Shown here: piece after piece, positions 7,091 through 15,520 of the stretch
How positions within the stretch are numbered: position 1 is the first letter of the stretch
How the letters are laid out: every line of letters begins with the position of its first letter
From: CAZUDO01 sp964618895
GTDB taxonomy: Bacteria; Desulfobacterota; Binatia; DP-6
Direction: 5' to 3'
Assembly (NCBI GenBank): GCA_964618895.1
Contig: CAZUDO010000041.1
Span: 1 to 64,000 of the forward strand
DNA: 64,000 nt
Position numbers and translations under genes: made by a program
Notes under the pieces: model-generated
Database searches by the model: none
What the model saw: the letters and a program-made list of their open reading frames with translations, nothing else
What the model was told of the DNA's origin: nothing

Positions 7091-8659
7091 ATGCTAGGTC
7101 GCTCCCCCGTGGCCGACTACGGATTCTGGACCCTCGCCCAACAGAACCCCGACGCGCTCGCCCTGGTAGAGCCCGACGGGCGCGAGCATCGTGCCGGCGC
7201 GCTGCTCGCGCAGGCGAACCGCCTGGTGCACGGTCTGCGCGCGCTCGGACTCGCGCAGGGCGACGTGGTCGCCACGGTGCTCCCGAATGGCGCCGCGATG
7301 CTCGAGGTCTACCTGGCCGCCGTCCAGGCGGGCTGGTACCTCGTCCCCATCAACCACCACCTGACCGCGTCCGAGATCGCGTACATCCTGCAGGACTCGG
7401 GCGCCAAGGCGCTGATCGTCGCCGAGCGCTTCGCGGCCCCCTGCCGTGGCGCCGTCGACGAGATCGGCTTCCCGGCGGCGGCATGCTTCGCGCTCGGTCA
7501 CGTGCCGGGCTTCCGGCCGTACGAGGAACTGGTCGCCGGCCAGCCGGCGGACCTGCCCGCCGACCGCAGCGCGGGCCAGGTGATGAACTACACCTCGGGC
7601 ACGACTGGCCGCCCGAAGGGCGTGCGCCGTCCGCTGGCCCCCTTCGACCCCGACACGGTGGCGACGCTGTTCGGCATGTTTCTGGTCATGTTCGGCATCG
7701 CGCCGCGCGACGGCAACGTGCACCTGACCGGCTCGCCGCTTTACCACACGGCCGTGCTCATGTTCACGGCGTCGAGCCTGCACTTCGGCCACACCGTCGT
7801 GCTGATGGACCGCTGGACGCCCGAGAGCGCGCTGGCGGCGATCGCGCGCTACCGGGTGACCACGTCGCACATGGTGCCGACCCAGTTCCACCGGCTGCTC
7901 GCGCTCCCGGAGGAGGTGAAGGCGCGCCACGATGTGTCGTCGCTCCGGCACGTCATCCACGCCGCCGCGCCGTGCCCGATCGACGTGAAGCAGCGCATGC
8001 TCGCCTGGTGGGGCCCGGTGATCTACGAGTACTACGCCGCCAGCGAGGGCGGTGGCACGCTGGTCACGCCGGCGGAGTGGCTGCGCTACCCCGGCACGGT
8101 GGGGCGCGCATGGCCGGGCGCCGACATCCGCATCCTGGACGACGCCGGCGCCCCGTGTCCGCCGGGGCAGGCCGGCACCGTCTACATGGCGCTCGGCACG
8201 CAGGAGTTCGAGTACCACGGCGACAAGTCGAAGACCGATGCCAATCGCCGCGACGGCTACTTCACGGTCGGCGACGTGGGCTACCTGAACGATGAAGGGT
8301 ATCTCTTCCTCTGCGATCGGAAGATCGACATGATCATCTCAGGCGGCGTCAACATCTACCCGACGGAGATCGAGTCGGTGCTGCTCACGCACCCCAAGGT
8401 CGGTGACGCCGCCGTGTTCGGCATTCCCGACGCCGACTGGGGCGAGCAGGTGAAGGCGGTGATCGAGCCCGCGCCCGGAGTGGCGCCGGGGCCGGCGCTG
8501 GCCAACGACATCCTGGCCTTCGCGGCCGCACGGCTCGCCAAGTACAAGTGCCCGCGCTCGGTCGATTTCGTGACGGCGATGCCGCGCGACCCGAACGGGA
8601 AGCTGTACAAGCGCAAGCTGCGGGATCCCTACTGGGCAGGACGCGAGCGGGCGATCTGA
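7091..8659 (+). CDS. Acyl-CoA ligase (AMP-forming), fatty-acid or aryl-acid type
   Basis: A 522-residue member of the ANL superfamily. It activates a carboxylic acid with ATP to an acyl-adenylate and then to the CoA thioester. Motifs in order: the P-loop-like MNYTSGTTGRPKGV (A3); the YEYYAASEGG motif (A5), a variant of YGxTE; the FTVGDVGYLNDEGYLFLCDR block (A7/A8); and the C-terminal lysine in DPNGKLYKRKLRDPYW (A10). Length is normal. A GTG at 7070 is in frame, but family members begin near the ATG at 7091 (MLGRSPVADYGFWTLAQQ). Substrate chain length is not readable; relatives act on medium/long-chain or steroid-derived acids. It stands alone between a TA pair and a small membrane protein. 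Confidence 0.85.
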   Translation: MLGRSPVADYGFWTLAQQNPDALALVEPDGREHRAGALLAQANRLVHGLRALGLAQGDVVATVLPNGAAMLEVYLAAVQAGWYLVPINHHLTASEIAYILQDSGAKALIVAERFAAPCRGAVDEIGFPAAACFALGHVPGFRPYEELVAGQPADLPADRSAGQVMNYTSGTTGRPKGVRRPLAPFDPDTVATLFGMFLVMFGIAPRDGNVHLTGSPLYHTAVLMFTASSLHFGHTVVLMDRWTPESALAAIARYRVTTSHMVPTQFHRLLALPEEVKARHDVSSLRHVIHAAAPCPIDVKQRMLAWWGPVIYEYYAASEGGGTLVTPAEWLRYPGTVGRAWPGADIRILDDAGAPCPPGQAGTVYMALGTQEFEYHGDKSKTDANRRDGYFTVGDVGYLNDEGYLFLCDRKIDMIISGGVNIYPTEIESVLLTHPKVGDAAVFGIPDADWGEQVKAVIEPAPGVAPGPALANDILAFAAARLAKYKCPRSVDFVTAMPRDPNGKLYKRKLRDPYWAGRERAI

Positions 8660-8710
8660 GAGGCGCACCGGGCGGGATGGCGGGCGCGGCGAGCGTGCCT
8701 GCCGCGGGCT

Positions 8711-8890
8711 TCAGTCGAGCAATGCCGCGGCGGCGCGCCGACCGCCGTACACACCCGCCGCCGTGCCGACGATGGACAGCATGCAGGCGGACATGAGCCC
8801 CAGGTGGGCACCGAGCGTCCAGCCGATCCAGCCGCCGACGTTGGCGCCGACGAAGGCGAAGAAGCCGCTCACGCACTCCGAGTACACCAT
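8711..8890 (-). CDS. Small glycine-rich membrane protein
   Basis: A 59-residue product: MVYSECVSGFFAFVGANVGG, WIGWTLGAHLGLMSACMLSI, VGTAAGVYGGRRAAAALLD. It has two glycine-zipper-like hydrophobic helices (GANVGGWIGWTLGAHLGLM and ACMLSIVGTAAGVYGG) and a positive end (GGRRA). This is the layout of widespread tiny two-helix bacterial membrane proteins that end in GxYxGRR. The start ATG at 8888-8890 and stop at 8711-8713 are clean. Function is unknown. It is convergent with the acyl-CoA ligase. Confidence 0.6.
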   Translation of the reverse strand: MVYSECVSGFFAFVGANVGGWIGWTLGAHLGLMSACMLSIVGTAAGVYGGRRAAAALLD

Positions 8891-8934
8891 GGCCGGTCAC
8901 GGGTTGCGAGGACCGGGCGGCGCTCGTTGTCCGC

Positions 8935-9041
8935 GAACTCCCTGACGCAGGTCGTTCCGAAGATGGCCATCTACAAGAACCTGAGCGCGAAGACCGAGGG
9001 TGGCCCCATGAAGGTCAAGATCAAGGCGGGCCAGGGCTACC
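8935..9041 (+). pseudogene. Fragment of a secreted-protein gene
   Basis: About 36 codons (SLTQVVPKMAIYKNLSAKTE then GGPMKVKIKAGQGYL) read like a beta-rich C-terminal piece of an exported protein. The reading then drifts into low-quality sequence at about 9045. No start or stop belongs to it, and the family is uncertain. It lies in the gap between the small membrane protein and the Cys-rich protein. Probably a relic. Confidence 0.25.
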
Positions 9042-9116
9042 TTTCAGAACAACGGCGCCGCGAGTGGTCAGCACCCGATTCAAGCTCCCGGGCCCTTCTG
9101 CCGAAGTCGTCGCACC

Positions 9117-9992
9117 ATGACTTACGTGCGGATCGCCCTTGCACTGCTCATCGCCGTCGCGACCCTGATCCCTCCGGCCGGTGCCGCCGGGCTGTCCTGT
9201 CGAACGGCGTTCGCCGGCTGCCGCACGCGGGCCCAGAAGATCCGCTTCTGCCGCGCCGCCTGCGTCACTACGCGGACCGTCTGCCAGAGTGCGTTCATCA
9301 AAGGTCGGCTCCAGCGCCGATGCGAGAAGCGGGCCATGCGCGCCTGCCTCGGCGAAGGGGGCAGCTGCATTCATAGCTGCGACGCACAGCAGCCGTGCGG
9401 GGCAGAGCAGCGGTGCGTGAGCGGACGGTGCATCATGGCGCAGCCGTGCCAGACGGCGTGCGGCACCGGCTGCTGCGGCGGCGACTACCCGAACTGCGGT
9501 CCTGACCTGCAATGCTGGACCAAGCCCTGCGAGAATCTCTGCGGCGATAGCTGCTGCGGGGGCCACTACCCGAACTGTGGTCCCGACCAGCGGTGCTGGA
9601 CGAGGCCCTGCGAGACCCTCTGCAACGACACCTGCTGCGGCGGCGACGCTCCGCTGTGCGACGGCGGCACCTGCCGGACCGGCATGCCCGGGGGCGACGG
9701 CTTCCCGACCAACCTCCCACCGGGCAACTACGGCCTGACCATCTGCATCTCCGGCACCATCACGCTGCCGTGCCAGAGCGCCGGGACCATCCCGTTGCAG
9801 GGCCTCGCGCAGTTCAAGGCGGCCATCACCTCCGCCCTCGACCAGTGGCTGGTCGCAACGGCGGGCACGCCGGACTGTACGCGCGGGGCGGCGACGTACT
9901 CCGGCTTCGACGGTTCCGCGTTCACCGCCACGGCCACCGCCACCTGCGGCGACGCCACGTGGACGCTCAGGATCACCGTCCGGCGGCTGTGA
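9117..9992 (+). CDS. Secreted cysteine-rich repeat protein
   Basis: A 291-residue protein. The signal peptide is MTYVRIALALLIAVATLIPPAGAA. A helical Cys region follows (CRTAFAGCRTR, CRAACVTTRTVC), then a short Cys motif (CGAEQRCVSGRC). Three tandem repeats come next with the pattern C..(A/L)C....CCGG..P.C....C, for example PCENLCGDSCCGGHYPNCGP. The last 100 residues have no Cys clustering and form a small beta domain (YGLTICISGTITLPCQSAGT). The paired and vicinal cysteines imply several disulfides, hence an extracellular location. It resembles other modular Cys-rich exported proteins in this window (36589-40455). No enzymatic motif is seen. Confidence 0.65.
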   Translation: MTYVRIALALLIAVATLIPPAGAAGLSCRTAFAGCRTRAQKIRFCRAACVTTRTVCQSAFIKGRLQRRCEKRAMRACLGEGGSCIHSCDAQQPCGAEQRCVSGRCIMAQPCQTACGTGCCGGDYPNCGPDLQCWTKPCENLCGDSCCGGHYPNCGPDQRCWTRPCETLCNDTCCGGDAPLCDGGTCRTGMPGGDGFPTNLPPGNYGLTICISGTITLPCQSAGTIPLQGLAQFKAAITSALDQWLVATAGTPDCTRGAATYSGFDGSAFTATATATCGDATWTLRITVRRL

Positions 9993-10074
9993 CCGGCGGA
10001 CGAACCGCCGCGCGCTCGGTCAACGAGCGCCGCTTGCCTTTGCCACCGCGCTACAGTGCGCTAAGGCTCACGCG

Positions 10075-10272
10075 GTGAGTGACACGGCACGGTCGGGCGG
10101 GATTCATCCCGAGATCACCCTCCCCCACACGGAGGCGTGGGAGCTGTACCACAACGGCTTCTCGCTGTGCTCGAAGAAGCTGCGCGTGTGTATGGCCGAG
10201 CTCGGGCTGCCGTACCGCAGTCATCACATCCACCTCATCGAGACGGGCGCCTACGAGATGGAAGGTCCGTAA
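10075..10272 (+). pseudogene. Glutathione S-transferase, truncated after the N-terminal domain
   Basis: A GTG-started frame of 65 residues gives HTEAWELYHNGFSLCSKKLR then VCMAELGLPYRSHHIHLIET. This is the thioredoxin-fold beginning of a GST-type protein (CSKK being the helix-1 motif of some omega/dehalogenase-like GSTs). It stops at 10272, where about 250 more residues would be expected, and the convergent FG-GAP gene ends 26 bases later. The glutathione cis-Pro region and the helical domain are absent. A deletion has therefore removed most of the gene. It is unlikely to be an enzyme. Confidence 0.65.
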
Positions 10273-10297
10273 GAGGTGGCATCCGCAGCCCGAAGCG

Positions 10298-11518
10298 TCA
10301 GAGGATCCCGCTCGTGATGTTCCAGGTGATGTCGTCCTTCTTGAGCGGCGTGACGACCTGCTTTTCGAACTTGCCCCTCTGCCATCGGTACTGCCGGAGC
10401 TCACCCTGGTTCTCGGAGCCGACGTAGATCTCGAGCGTGCCGTCCCCGTCGAGGTCCGCGACGTGTACGGGTTGCTCGAAACCGGAAGACGCGGGGTCGA
10501 TGAGGGTCTTTTTCCACGTCGTGCCGTCCCGCTCGAAGAGCCAGAGGCCGGACGCGATCGCACCGGCGACCAGGTCGCGCTTGCCGTCGCCGTTCACGTC
10601 CCCCGCGACCATCGACCGCAGCTGCCGATCCTGCAGCGACGCCACCTCGCGACTGGTGAAGGCCCCGTCCTGCCAGCGGTACTCCTTCACGCTGACCGGC
10701 CGTACGAGCTTGCCCCCGGGGCCGAGTGCGCCCTCCCAGGCCACGTAGATCTCGGCGACGCCGTCCTGGTCGAGGTCGGCGCTCAGGACCTCCTTGGCGT
10801 GCGTGTCGGGCGGGGCGTCCACGAACGAGCGCACCCATCCGCTCCCCTGGCGCCGGAACATCCGCACGTCGCCCGACTGCGCCTGGTCGAGCTTGTTCGG
10901 CTGGCTGACGGTGGCGAAGAACTCGAGCTGCTTGTCGCCGTCGATGTCGCCGATCTCGATCTCGTGCACGAAGCGTGACGGCTCGCGCTCGATCTCCTCG
11001 ACCCGCCAGCCCTCGTCGGGGTGCACGACCACGATCACGCCCTGATCGTGGGTGGCGATGACGACCTCGTGCTTGCCATCCCCGTCCACGTCGCCGATCT
11101 CGAAATCCCGCAGGCGATTGAACTTCCCGCCGAAGGTCGGGTTCCAGAGCGTCTGCTGGGTCCACTGCCCGTCACGAAAGTGCCAGAGCCGCAGCATCGC
11201 CTGGTCACCGCCGATGATGAGAATGCCGCCGTCGTAGGGAACCGCCTTATGAAAGACGTTGCTGTCCGGATCCTCGAGCGTCATGGTCTTCCAGCCGCCT
11301 CTCACCTGCCGCACGATGAGCAGCTTGGCAGCGCCCGGCGTGACCACCGGCTTCCCGTCGGCGCCGGCCTTGTCGGTGAACTGCGCCTGCGTAACCAGCA
11401 GGGTGGGGGCAGGATCCCCCGACAACGGCTCGCGCACGGGCGCGCGCGACGGCTCACCGCCGCCACCGCAGGCCCCGAACACGACAAGCAGGATCACGAG
11501 TCGCAACCGCGTATCCAT
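10298..11518 (-). CDS. Exported FG-GAP/VCBS repeat protein, probable lipoprotein
   Basis: A 406-residue protein with an N-terminal export signal ending in a Cys (LRLVILLVVFGACGGGGEP). The lipobox is imperfect (FGAC), so lipidation is probable rather than certain. Repeats with the FG-GAP calcium loop follow: IGDVDGDGKHEVVIA, IGDIDGDKQLEFFA, SADLDQDGVAEIYVA, AGDVNGDGKRDLVAG and VADLDGDGTLEIYVG. Together they should form one beta-propeller with Ca-binding loops. Such proteins act in surface adhesion or are of unknown function. The ATG at 11518 follows GGAGGAGG; another ATG seven codons upstream lacks a ribosome site. It is convergent with the GST remnant. Confidence 0.75.
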   Translation of the reverse strand: MDTRLRLVILLVVFGACGGGGEPSRAPVREPLSGDPAPTLLVTQAQFTDKAGADGKPVVTPGAAKLLIVRQVRGGWKTMTLEDPDSNVFHKAVPYDGGILIIGGDQAMLRLWHFRDGQWTQQTLWNPTFGGKFNRLRDFEIGDVDGDGKHEVVIATHDQGVIVVVHPDEGWRVEEIEREPSRFVHEIEIGDIDGDKQLEFFATVSQPNKLDQAQSGDVRMFRRQGSGWVRSFVDAPPDTHAKEVLSADLDQDGVAEIYVAWEGALGPGGKLVRPVSVKEYRWQDGAFTSREVASLQDRQLRSMVAGDVNGDGKRDLVAGAIASGLWLFERDGTTWKKTLIDPASSGFEQPVHVADLDGDGTLEIYVGSENQGELRQYRWQRGKFEKQVVTPLKKDDITWNITSGIL

Positions 11519-11642
11519 CCCATCCTCCTCCGACCCCACCGGGGCGCGCGGCTTACCTAGCAGAGGATGGCTAGCGCAGCCAGCAGGACATCAGTGGTCA
11601 GGCGCTAGAGAACGCGCCGCGCATGCGATACGAGGCGCGGGC

Positions 11643-12230
11643 ATGACCCGATCGGAGAAGATTCGCTGCGGCTGGTGCGGCACCGACCCGCTCTACGTCG
11701 ACTATCACGACACCGAATGGGGCGTCCCCGTCCACGACGATCGTACGCTGTTCGAGTTCCTGGTGCTCGAGGGCGCGCAGGCGGGTCTCTCGTGGATCAC
11801 GATCCTGCGCAAGCGCGATGCCTACCGCCGCGCCTTCGACCGCTTCGACGCGGCGAAGGTCGCGCGCTACGACGGGCGGCGCGTGAACCGGCTGCTTGCC
11901 GACGAGGGCATCGTGCGCAACCGGCTCAAGGTCGAGTCGGCGGTGAAGAACGCGCGCGCCTTTCTCGCCGTGCAGGAGGCGTTCGGCAGCTTCGCCGCCT
12001 ACCAGTGGCGCTTCGTGGACGGGCGCCCGATCGTGAACCGCCATCGGACGTTGAAGGGGATCCCGGCGCGGACGGTGGGCTCGGACGCGTTCAGCAAGGA
12101 CTTGAAGCAGCGCGGCTTCTCGTTCGTCGGCTCGACCATCGTCTACGCGCACATGCAGGCCGTGGGCATGGTGAACGACCACCTCCTCGACTGCTTCCGG
12201 TATCGGGCCGTCGGCAAGAAGGTGGGCTGA
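11643..12230 (+). CDS. tag: DNA-3-methyladenine glycosylase I
   Basis: A 195-residue Tag enzyme, normal length, that excises 3-methyladenine from alkylated DNA to start base-excision repair. Visible hallmarks: RCGWCGTDPLYVDYHDTEWG with the first zinc ligands (C9, H22); the LEGAQAGLSWITILRKR helix with the conserved Glu and Trp of the base pocket; RGFSFVGSTIVYAHMQA; and the C-terminal zinc pair in VNDHLLDCF. The ATG at 11643 is the only start in agreement with family N-termini. It is a single gene, divergent from the FG-GAP protein. Confidence 0.95.
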   Translation: MTRSEKIRCGWCGTDPLYVDYHDTEWGVPVHDDRTLFEFLVLEGAQAGLSWITILRKRDAYRRAFDRFDAAKVARYDGRRVNRLLADEGIVRNRLKVESAVKNARAFLAVQEAFGSFAAYQWRFVDGRPIVNRHRTLKGIPARTVGSDAFSKDLKQRGFSFVGSTIVYAHMQAVGMVNDHLLDCFRYRAVGKKVG

Positions 12231-12257
12231 CGAAACCGCCTTCCCGCAGCGGGAGCG

Positions 12258-12935
12258 CTACTTGGTGATCTCGAGCAGCTCGACCTCGAACACGAGGGTC
12301 GCGCCCGGCTTGATGGTGGGCGGTGAGCCGCGGTCGCCGTAGGCGATGTCGGACGGGCAGATGAGCTTGGCTTTGCCGCCGACCTTCAATTTGCCGACAC
12401 CCTCGGTCCAGCACGGAATGACGGCGTTCAGCGGGAAGGTGGCGGGCTGGCCGCGCTGTACCGAACTGTCGAACACCGTGCCGTCGGTGAGTGTGCCATG
12501 GTAGTGCACCTTGACCTTGTCGGTGGGCTTCGGGGCGTCGCCCTCGCCGGCCTTGAGGGACTGATACACCAACCCCGACGGGAGCTTCTCGGCGCCTTTT
12601 TCGGCGGCGGCCTTGTCCAGGAAGGCCTTCGATTTCTTCTTCTCTTCTTCGGCCGCCTTGCCGGCGCGTGCCTTGGCCAGCTCCTGGGCCTTCTGGGCAT
12701 AGGCCTGCGGGTCGACCTTCTTCTCCTTGTTGAGCGCGCCGTCGGTCAGGCCCACCTTGACGATCTCCAGCTCGGGGCCGGTCAGGTAGAACGACGCCAG
12801 ATTCTGGCTGATGATCCAGCCCAGGGCGTAGAGGGCCTTGTCATCGTCCGTCTTGAGCTCGGGGCTGGCGGGATCGGCGGCGCAGGCGGGCGTGCACAGG
12901 GCGGCGAGCAGGACCAGCGTCAGGGGAATTCGCAT
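12258..12935 (-). CDS. FKBP-type peptidyl-prolyl isomerase, exported (FkpA/Mip-like)
   Basis: A 225-residue protein. The signal peptide is MRIPLTLVLLAALCTPACA. The N-terminal helical dimerisation domain spans about 25-115 (ALYALGWIISQNL, then a Lys/Glu-rich long helix). The C-terminal FKBP domain (about 118-225) has VKVHYHGTLTDGTVFDSS, GVGKLKVGGKAKLICPSDIA, YGDRG and GATLVFEVELLEI. The architecture is that of periplasmic FkpA/Mip foldases, which catalyse Xaa-Pro isomerisation and chaperone exported proteins. That fits the many disulfide-rich secreted products nearby. It is downstream of, but separated from, the SDR/SnoaL pair. Confidence 0.9.
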   Translation of the reverse strand: MRIPLTLVLLAALCTPACAADPASPELKTDDDKALYALGWIISQNLASFYLTGPELEIVKVGLTDGALNKEKKVDPQAYAQKAQELAKARAGKAAEEEKKKSKAFLDKAAAEKGAEKLPSGLVYQSLKAGEGDAPKPTDKVKVHYHGTLTDGTVFDSSVQRGQPATFPLNAVIPCWTEGVGKLKVGGKAKLICPSDIAYGDRGSPPTIKPGATLVFEVELLEITK

Positions 12936-12947
12936 CGGGGGCGTCTA

Positions 12948-13814
12948 TCAGCGTGTGTCGGCCGGAGCAATACGCCCCGGATCGAACACCACCCCCGCGT
13001 GCTCGGCGTAGAAGGTGGGTCCGTGGATGTCCCGGCCGGTGAACGCCATCGGGTCGGCTGCGGTCGCGAGCATGGCGCACACCCGCCCCGGGTGCTCGAC
13101 CGGCAGGGCCTTGCTGGCGTCGAAGCCGAACTCGCCCAGCTCGGCCGCCATGCGCTCGGTCCCGACGAAGCCGGGCATGAGCCCGATGACGGCCACGCCG
13201 TCGGCCCGCAGCTCCTTGGCGAGCCCGGGGACCATGCGCCCGAAGGCTGCTTTGGTGATCGAGTAGCCGAGCCCCCAGCCGCCCTGGCCGATCGGCGCCG
13301 GCGTCTCGTGTGTGCCGGCGCTGGAGGTGATGTTGATCACGATGCCGCCGCGGTGGCGGCGCATGACGGGCAGGCACAGCTTGATCAGGTGCAGCGGGGC
13401 GATCACGTTGCAGAGGAACATCTGCTCGATCAGCTCGACGGGGGTGTCGGCGAACGGATCCATGTGGCCGGGGCCGACGTACCGCCCGTTGTTGATCAGT
13501 ACGTCGATGCGCCCGAAGCGGCCCACCGCGGCGTCGACCGCGGCGGGCCAGTCGGTGCGGGCGGCGAGGTCGAGCTTCACGACCAGGGCGTCGGCACCGA
13601 GCGCACGGACCTCCGCGGCGGTCTCCGCCAGGCTGCCGGGAAGGGGAGTGGTGGCCGAGCGTCGCACCGTGGAGGAGTGCTCCAAGCGCTCGGCGCCGGT
13701 CACCGTCCGCGCCGTGAGGACGAGGTCGAAACCCCGCCGGGCCAGCTCGAGCGCACAGCCCCGGCCGATGCCACGGCTGGCGCCGGTGATGAACGCCACC
13801 CGGCGCCCCGTCAT
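12948..13814 (-). CDS. Short-chain dehydrogenase/reductase
   Basis: A 288-residue classical SDR. The cofactor motif TGASRGIG is near the N-terminus and D/L residues follow beta-3. An altered NNAG motif is present as NNGRYVG. The catalytic serine lies in INITSSAG and the YxxxK pair in YSITKAA. Substrate is unknown; relatives oxidise or reduce hydroxyacyl or steroid compounds. The N-terminal extension visible upstream is ignored, since MTGRRVAFITGASRG at 13814 is the family start. That ATG overlaps the stop of the upstream SnoaL gene (ATGA), so both are in one translationally coupled operon. A 40-residue insert sits after the first helix. Confidence 0.85.
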   Translation of the reverse strand: MTGRRVAFITGASRGIGRGCALELARRGFDLVLTARTVTGAERLEHSSTVRRSATTPLPGSLAETAAEVRALGADALVVKLDLAARTDWPAAVDAAVGRFGRIDVLINNGRYVGPGHMDPFADTPVELIEQMFLCNVIAPLHLIKLCLPVMRRHRGGIVINITSSAGTHETPAPIGQGGWGLGYSITKAAFGRMVPGLAKELRADGVAVIGLMPGFVGTERMAAELGEFGFDASKALPVEHPGRVCAMLATAADPMAFTGRDIHGPTFYAEHAGVVFDPGRIAPADTR

Positions 13815-14239
13815 GCCGGCGCCTCCGGAGCGGCGTCGGTGCGCTCCCATTCGCGGTGCACCACCCGACGGGCGATGCGCCATGTCTCGCCGTCGCGGAC
13901 CAGGTGGTCGCAATAGCGGATCGCTACCACCCGATGGCGTCCGTCGACGAGCACATGGTGGGCGAGGGCGTAGGTTTCACTCTCGGCGCTGTCGCCGGCG
14001 AGCTCGATCGTCTGGTTGCCGAGCACGTGGAGGGTACGCGCGTAGCGCGCCATCGCCGGCCCGAGAGCGGCCAGCGCATCGGCGACGGTGCCGTGCCCGA
14101 GGGTGCCCTCGTAGGCCGCGTCGGGCCGGAAGCATGAGGCCACCAGCGCGAGATCGCGCCGATCGACGCCCCGGGCGTAGCGTAGCAGGACGTCGTGGAT
14201 CGCCGCCCGGTCGACCAGATCCTGCAGGGTCATCGCCAT
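13811..14239 (-). CDS. SnoaL-like / nuclear transport factor 2-fold protein
   Basis: A 142-residue protein of the NTF2-like fold: DLVDRAAIHDVLLRYARGVD followed by RRDLALVASCFRPDAAYEG. This is the common opening of SnoaL_4 proteins (small-molecule isomerases, dehydratases and polyketide cyclases). The end reads IRYCDHLVRDGETWRIARRV. Active-site residues differ within the family, so the reaction is unclear. Its stop overlaps the start of the SDR gene, which suggests the two act on the same hydroxylated intermediate. A second ATG two codons in (14233) is equally possible as the start. Confidence 0.75.
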   Translation of the reverse strand: MAMTLQDLVDRAAIHDVLLRYARGVDRRDLALVASCFRPDAAYEGTLGHGTVADALAALGPAMARYARTLHVLGNQTIELAGDSAESETYALAHHVLVDGRHRVVAIRYCDHLVRDGETWRIARRVVHREWERTDAAPEAPA

Positions 14240-14294
14240 CGCCGCGGCAGGTGCACGATTGACGGCCGGCGTCGCGAGCTGCGAAGCTCGGCTG

Positions 14295-14564
14295 CTAGGC
14301 CGGCACGCCCGGCTGTCGCACGAGGAGCGGCCGCGGGCGCTCGCTCACGGCGGCGGAGTGTTCGGCTGTGCGGAGGCCGAACAACGACATGACCACCGAC
14401 AACAACGATTCGAGCAGGCCGAGTGCCGGCTCCACCTCGAAGGTGAAGCGATCCTCCAGACGCCCGTCGGGAAAGCGGCACCTGATCTCCTCACCGCTCA
14501 CCTGGATGACGATGGCCCGCCGACCCGTGAGACGCTCGACGATGATGTCCCCGCGCTGCAGCAT
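14295..14564 (-). CDS. Small uncharacterised protein with SH3-like N-terminus
   Basis: An 89-residue protein. The first 45 residues, MLQRGDIIVERLTGRRAIVI and QVSGEEIRCRFPDGRLEDRF, have the strand pattern of a KOW/SH3-like barrel seen in small bacterial proteins beginning F..GD.V....G. A hydrophobic helix follows (LLESLLSVVMSLFGL) and a basic tail. No enzyme motif is present. The ATG at 14564 follows a GA-rich ribosome site. It is divergent from the SpoU methyltransferase. Function unknown. Confidence 0.45.
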   Translation of the reverse strand: MLQRGDIIVERLTGRRAIVIQVSGEEIRCRFPDGRLEDRFTFEVEPALGLLESLLSVVMSLFGLRTAEHSAAVSERPRPLLVRQPGVPA

Positions 14565-14683
14565 GATCCCCTCCCTCTCCGTGTGGAGTCTCTGCTAGTG
14601 CGGACCTCCCCGCCCTGTCAACTCCCTGGCAGGAAATTTTTGTGCGTCGCCGCGTCGCCGCCGACGTGCTGAGCGGAGCCGGC

Positions 14684-15520
14684 ATGCCCGTCGAGCGGAT
14701 CGATGCCTGCGACGACCCTCGTCTGGTCGACTACCGCGATCTGCCGGACGGAACGCTCCGGCGACGGCGTGACATCTTCGTCGCCGAGAGTCAGCTGGTG
14801 GTGCGGACGCTGCTCGAGACCGGGCGCTTCCTGGTGCGGTCGGTGCTCCTGACCGAGGCGGCATACGGTGACCTGCGGGCGTTGCTCCTGGCGGCGGCAG
14901 GCGCCGCGCCGGTGTTCGTGACCAGCGCGGCCACCATTCGCAGCGTGGTCGGCTTCAAGTTCCATCGCGGCTGTTTGGCGGTCGGGGAGCGCGGGCCCGG
15001 GCTCCCCTTGGAGGCGGTGCTGGCCGTGCCGGCATCCGGGCCGCGCTGCCTGGTGGTGTGCGAGGGGCTGAGCAATCCCGACAACATCGGCGGGGTGTTT
15101 CGCAACGCCGCGGCGTTCGGCGCGGCCGGGGTGGTGGTCGGGCCCGGCTGCGCCGACCCGCTCTACCGCCGGGCGATCCGCGTCTCGATGGGCGGTAGCC
15201 TGCGGACGCCGTTCGCGGCCGCGACGGTGTGGCCCGCCGACCTGGCGCGCGTGCGTGCCGCCGGCTTCACGATCGTGGCCCTCACGCCCGATCCGCGGGC
15301 GCGCGCCATCGCCACCGTCGTGCCTCCGGCGCGGGTCGCAATCCTGGTGGGTGCCGAGGGGCAGGGGCTGAGCCCGGACGTGCGGGCGGCGGCTGATCTC
15401 GAGGTGCGCATCCCGATGGCCCCCGGCGTCGACTCGCTCAACGCGGCCACCGCCTGCGCCGTCGCGCTGCATCGCTTTGCGCCCCTACCTGGCGCGGGCC
15501 ATGGCCCGGATCGATGTTGA
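14684..15520 (+). CDS. SpoU/TrmH-family RNA 2'-O-methyltransferase
   Basis: A 278-residue SPOUT enzyme that transfers methyl from SAM to a ribose 2'-OH of rRNA or tRNA. The N-terminal substrate-binding domain includes FVAESQLVVRTLLETGRF. The knotted catalytic domain carries motif 1 (NPDNIGGVFRNAAAFG, with the catalytic Asn and Arg), motif 2 (ILVGAEGQGLS) and motif 3 (IPMAPGVDSLNAATACAVAL). The ATG at 14684 has GGAG nine bases upstream. A GTG at 14642 is less likely. Its last seven bases overlap the start of miaE, so the two RNA-modification genes form an operon. The exact target nucleotide is unknown. Confidence 0.9.
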   Translation: MPVERIDACDDPRLVDYRDLPDGTLRRRRDIFVAESQLVVRTLLETGRFLVRSVLLTEAAYGDLRALLLAAAGAAPVFVTSAATIRSVVGFKFHRGCLAVGERGPGLPLEAVLAVPASGPRCLVVCEGLSNPDNIGGVFRNAAAFGAAGVVVGPGCADPLYRRAIRVSMGGSLRTPFAAATVWPADLARVRAAGFTIVALTPDPRARAIATVVPPARVAILVGAEGQGLSPDVRAAADLEVRIPMAPGVDSLNAATACAVALHRFAPLPGAGHGPDRC

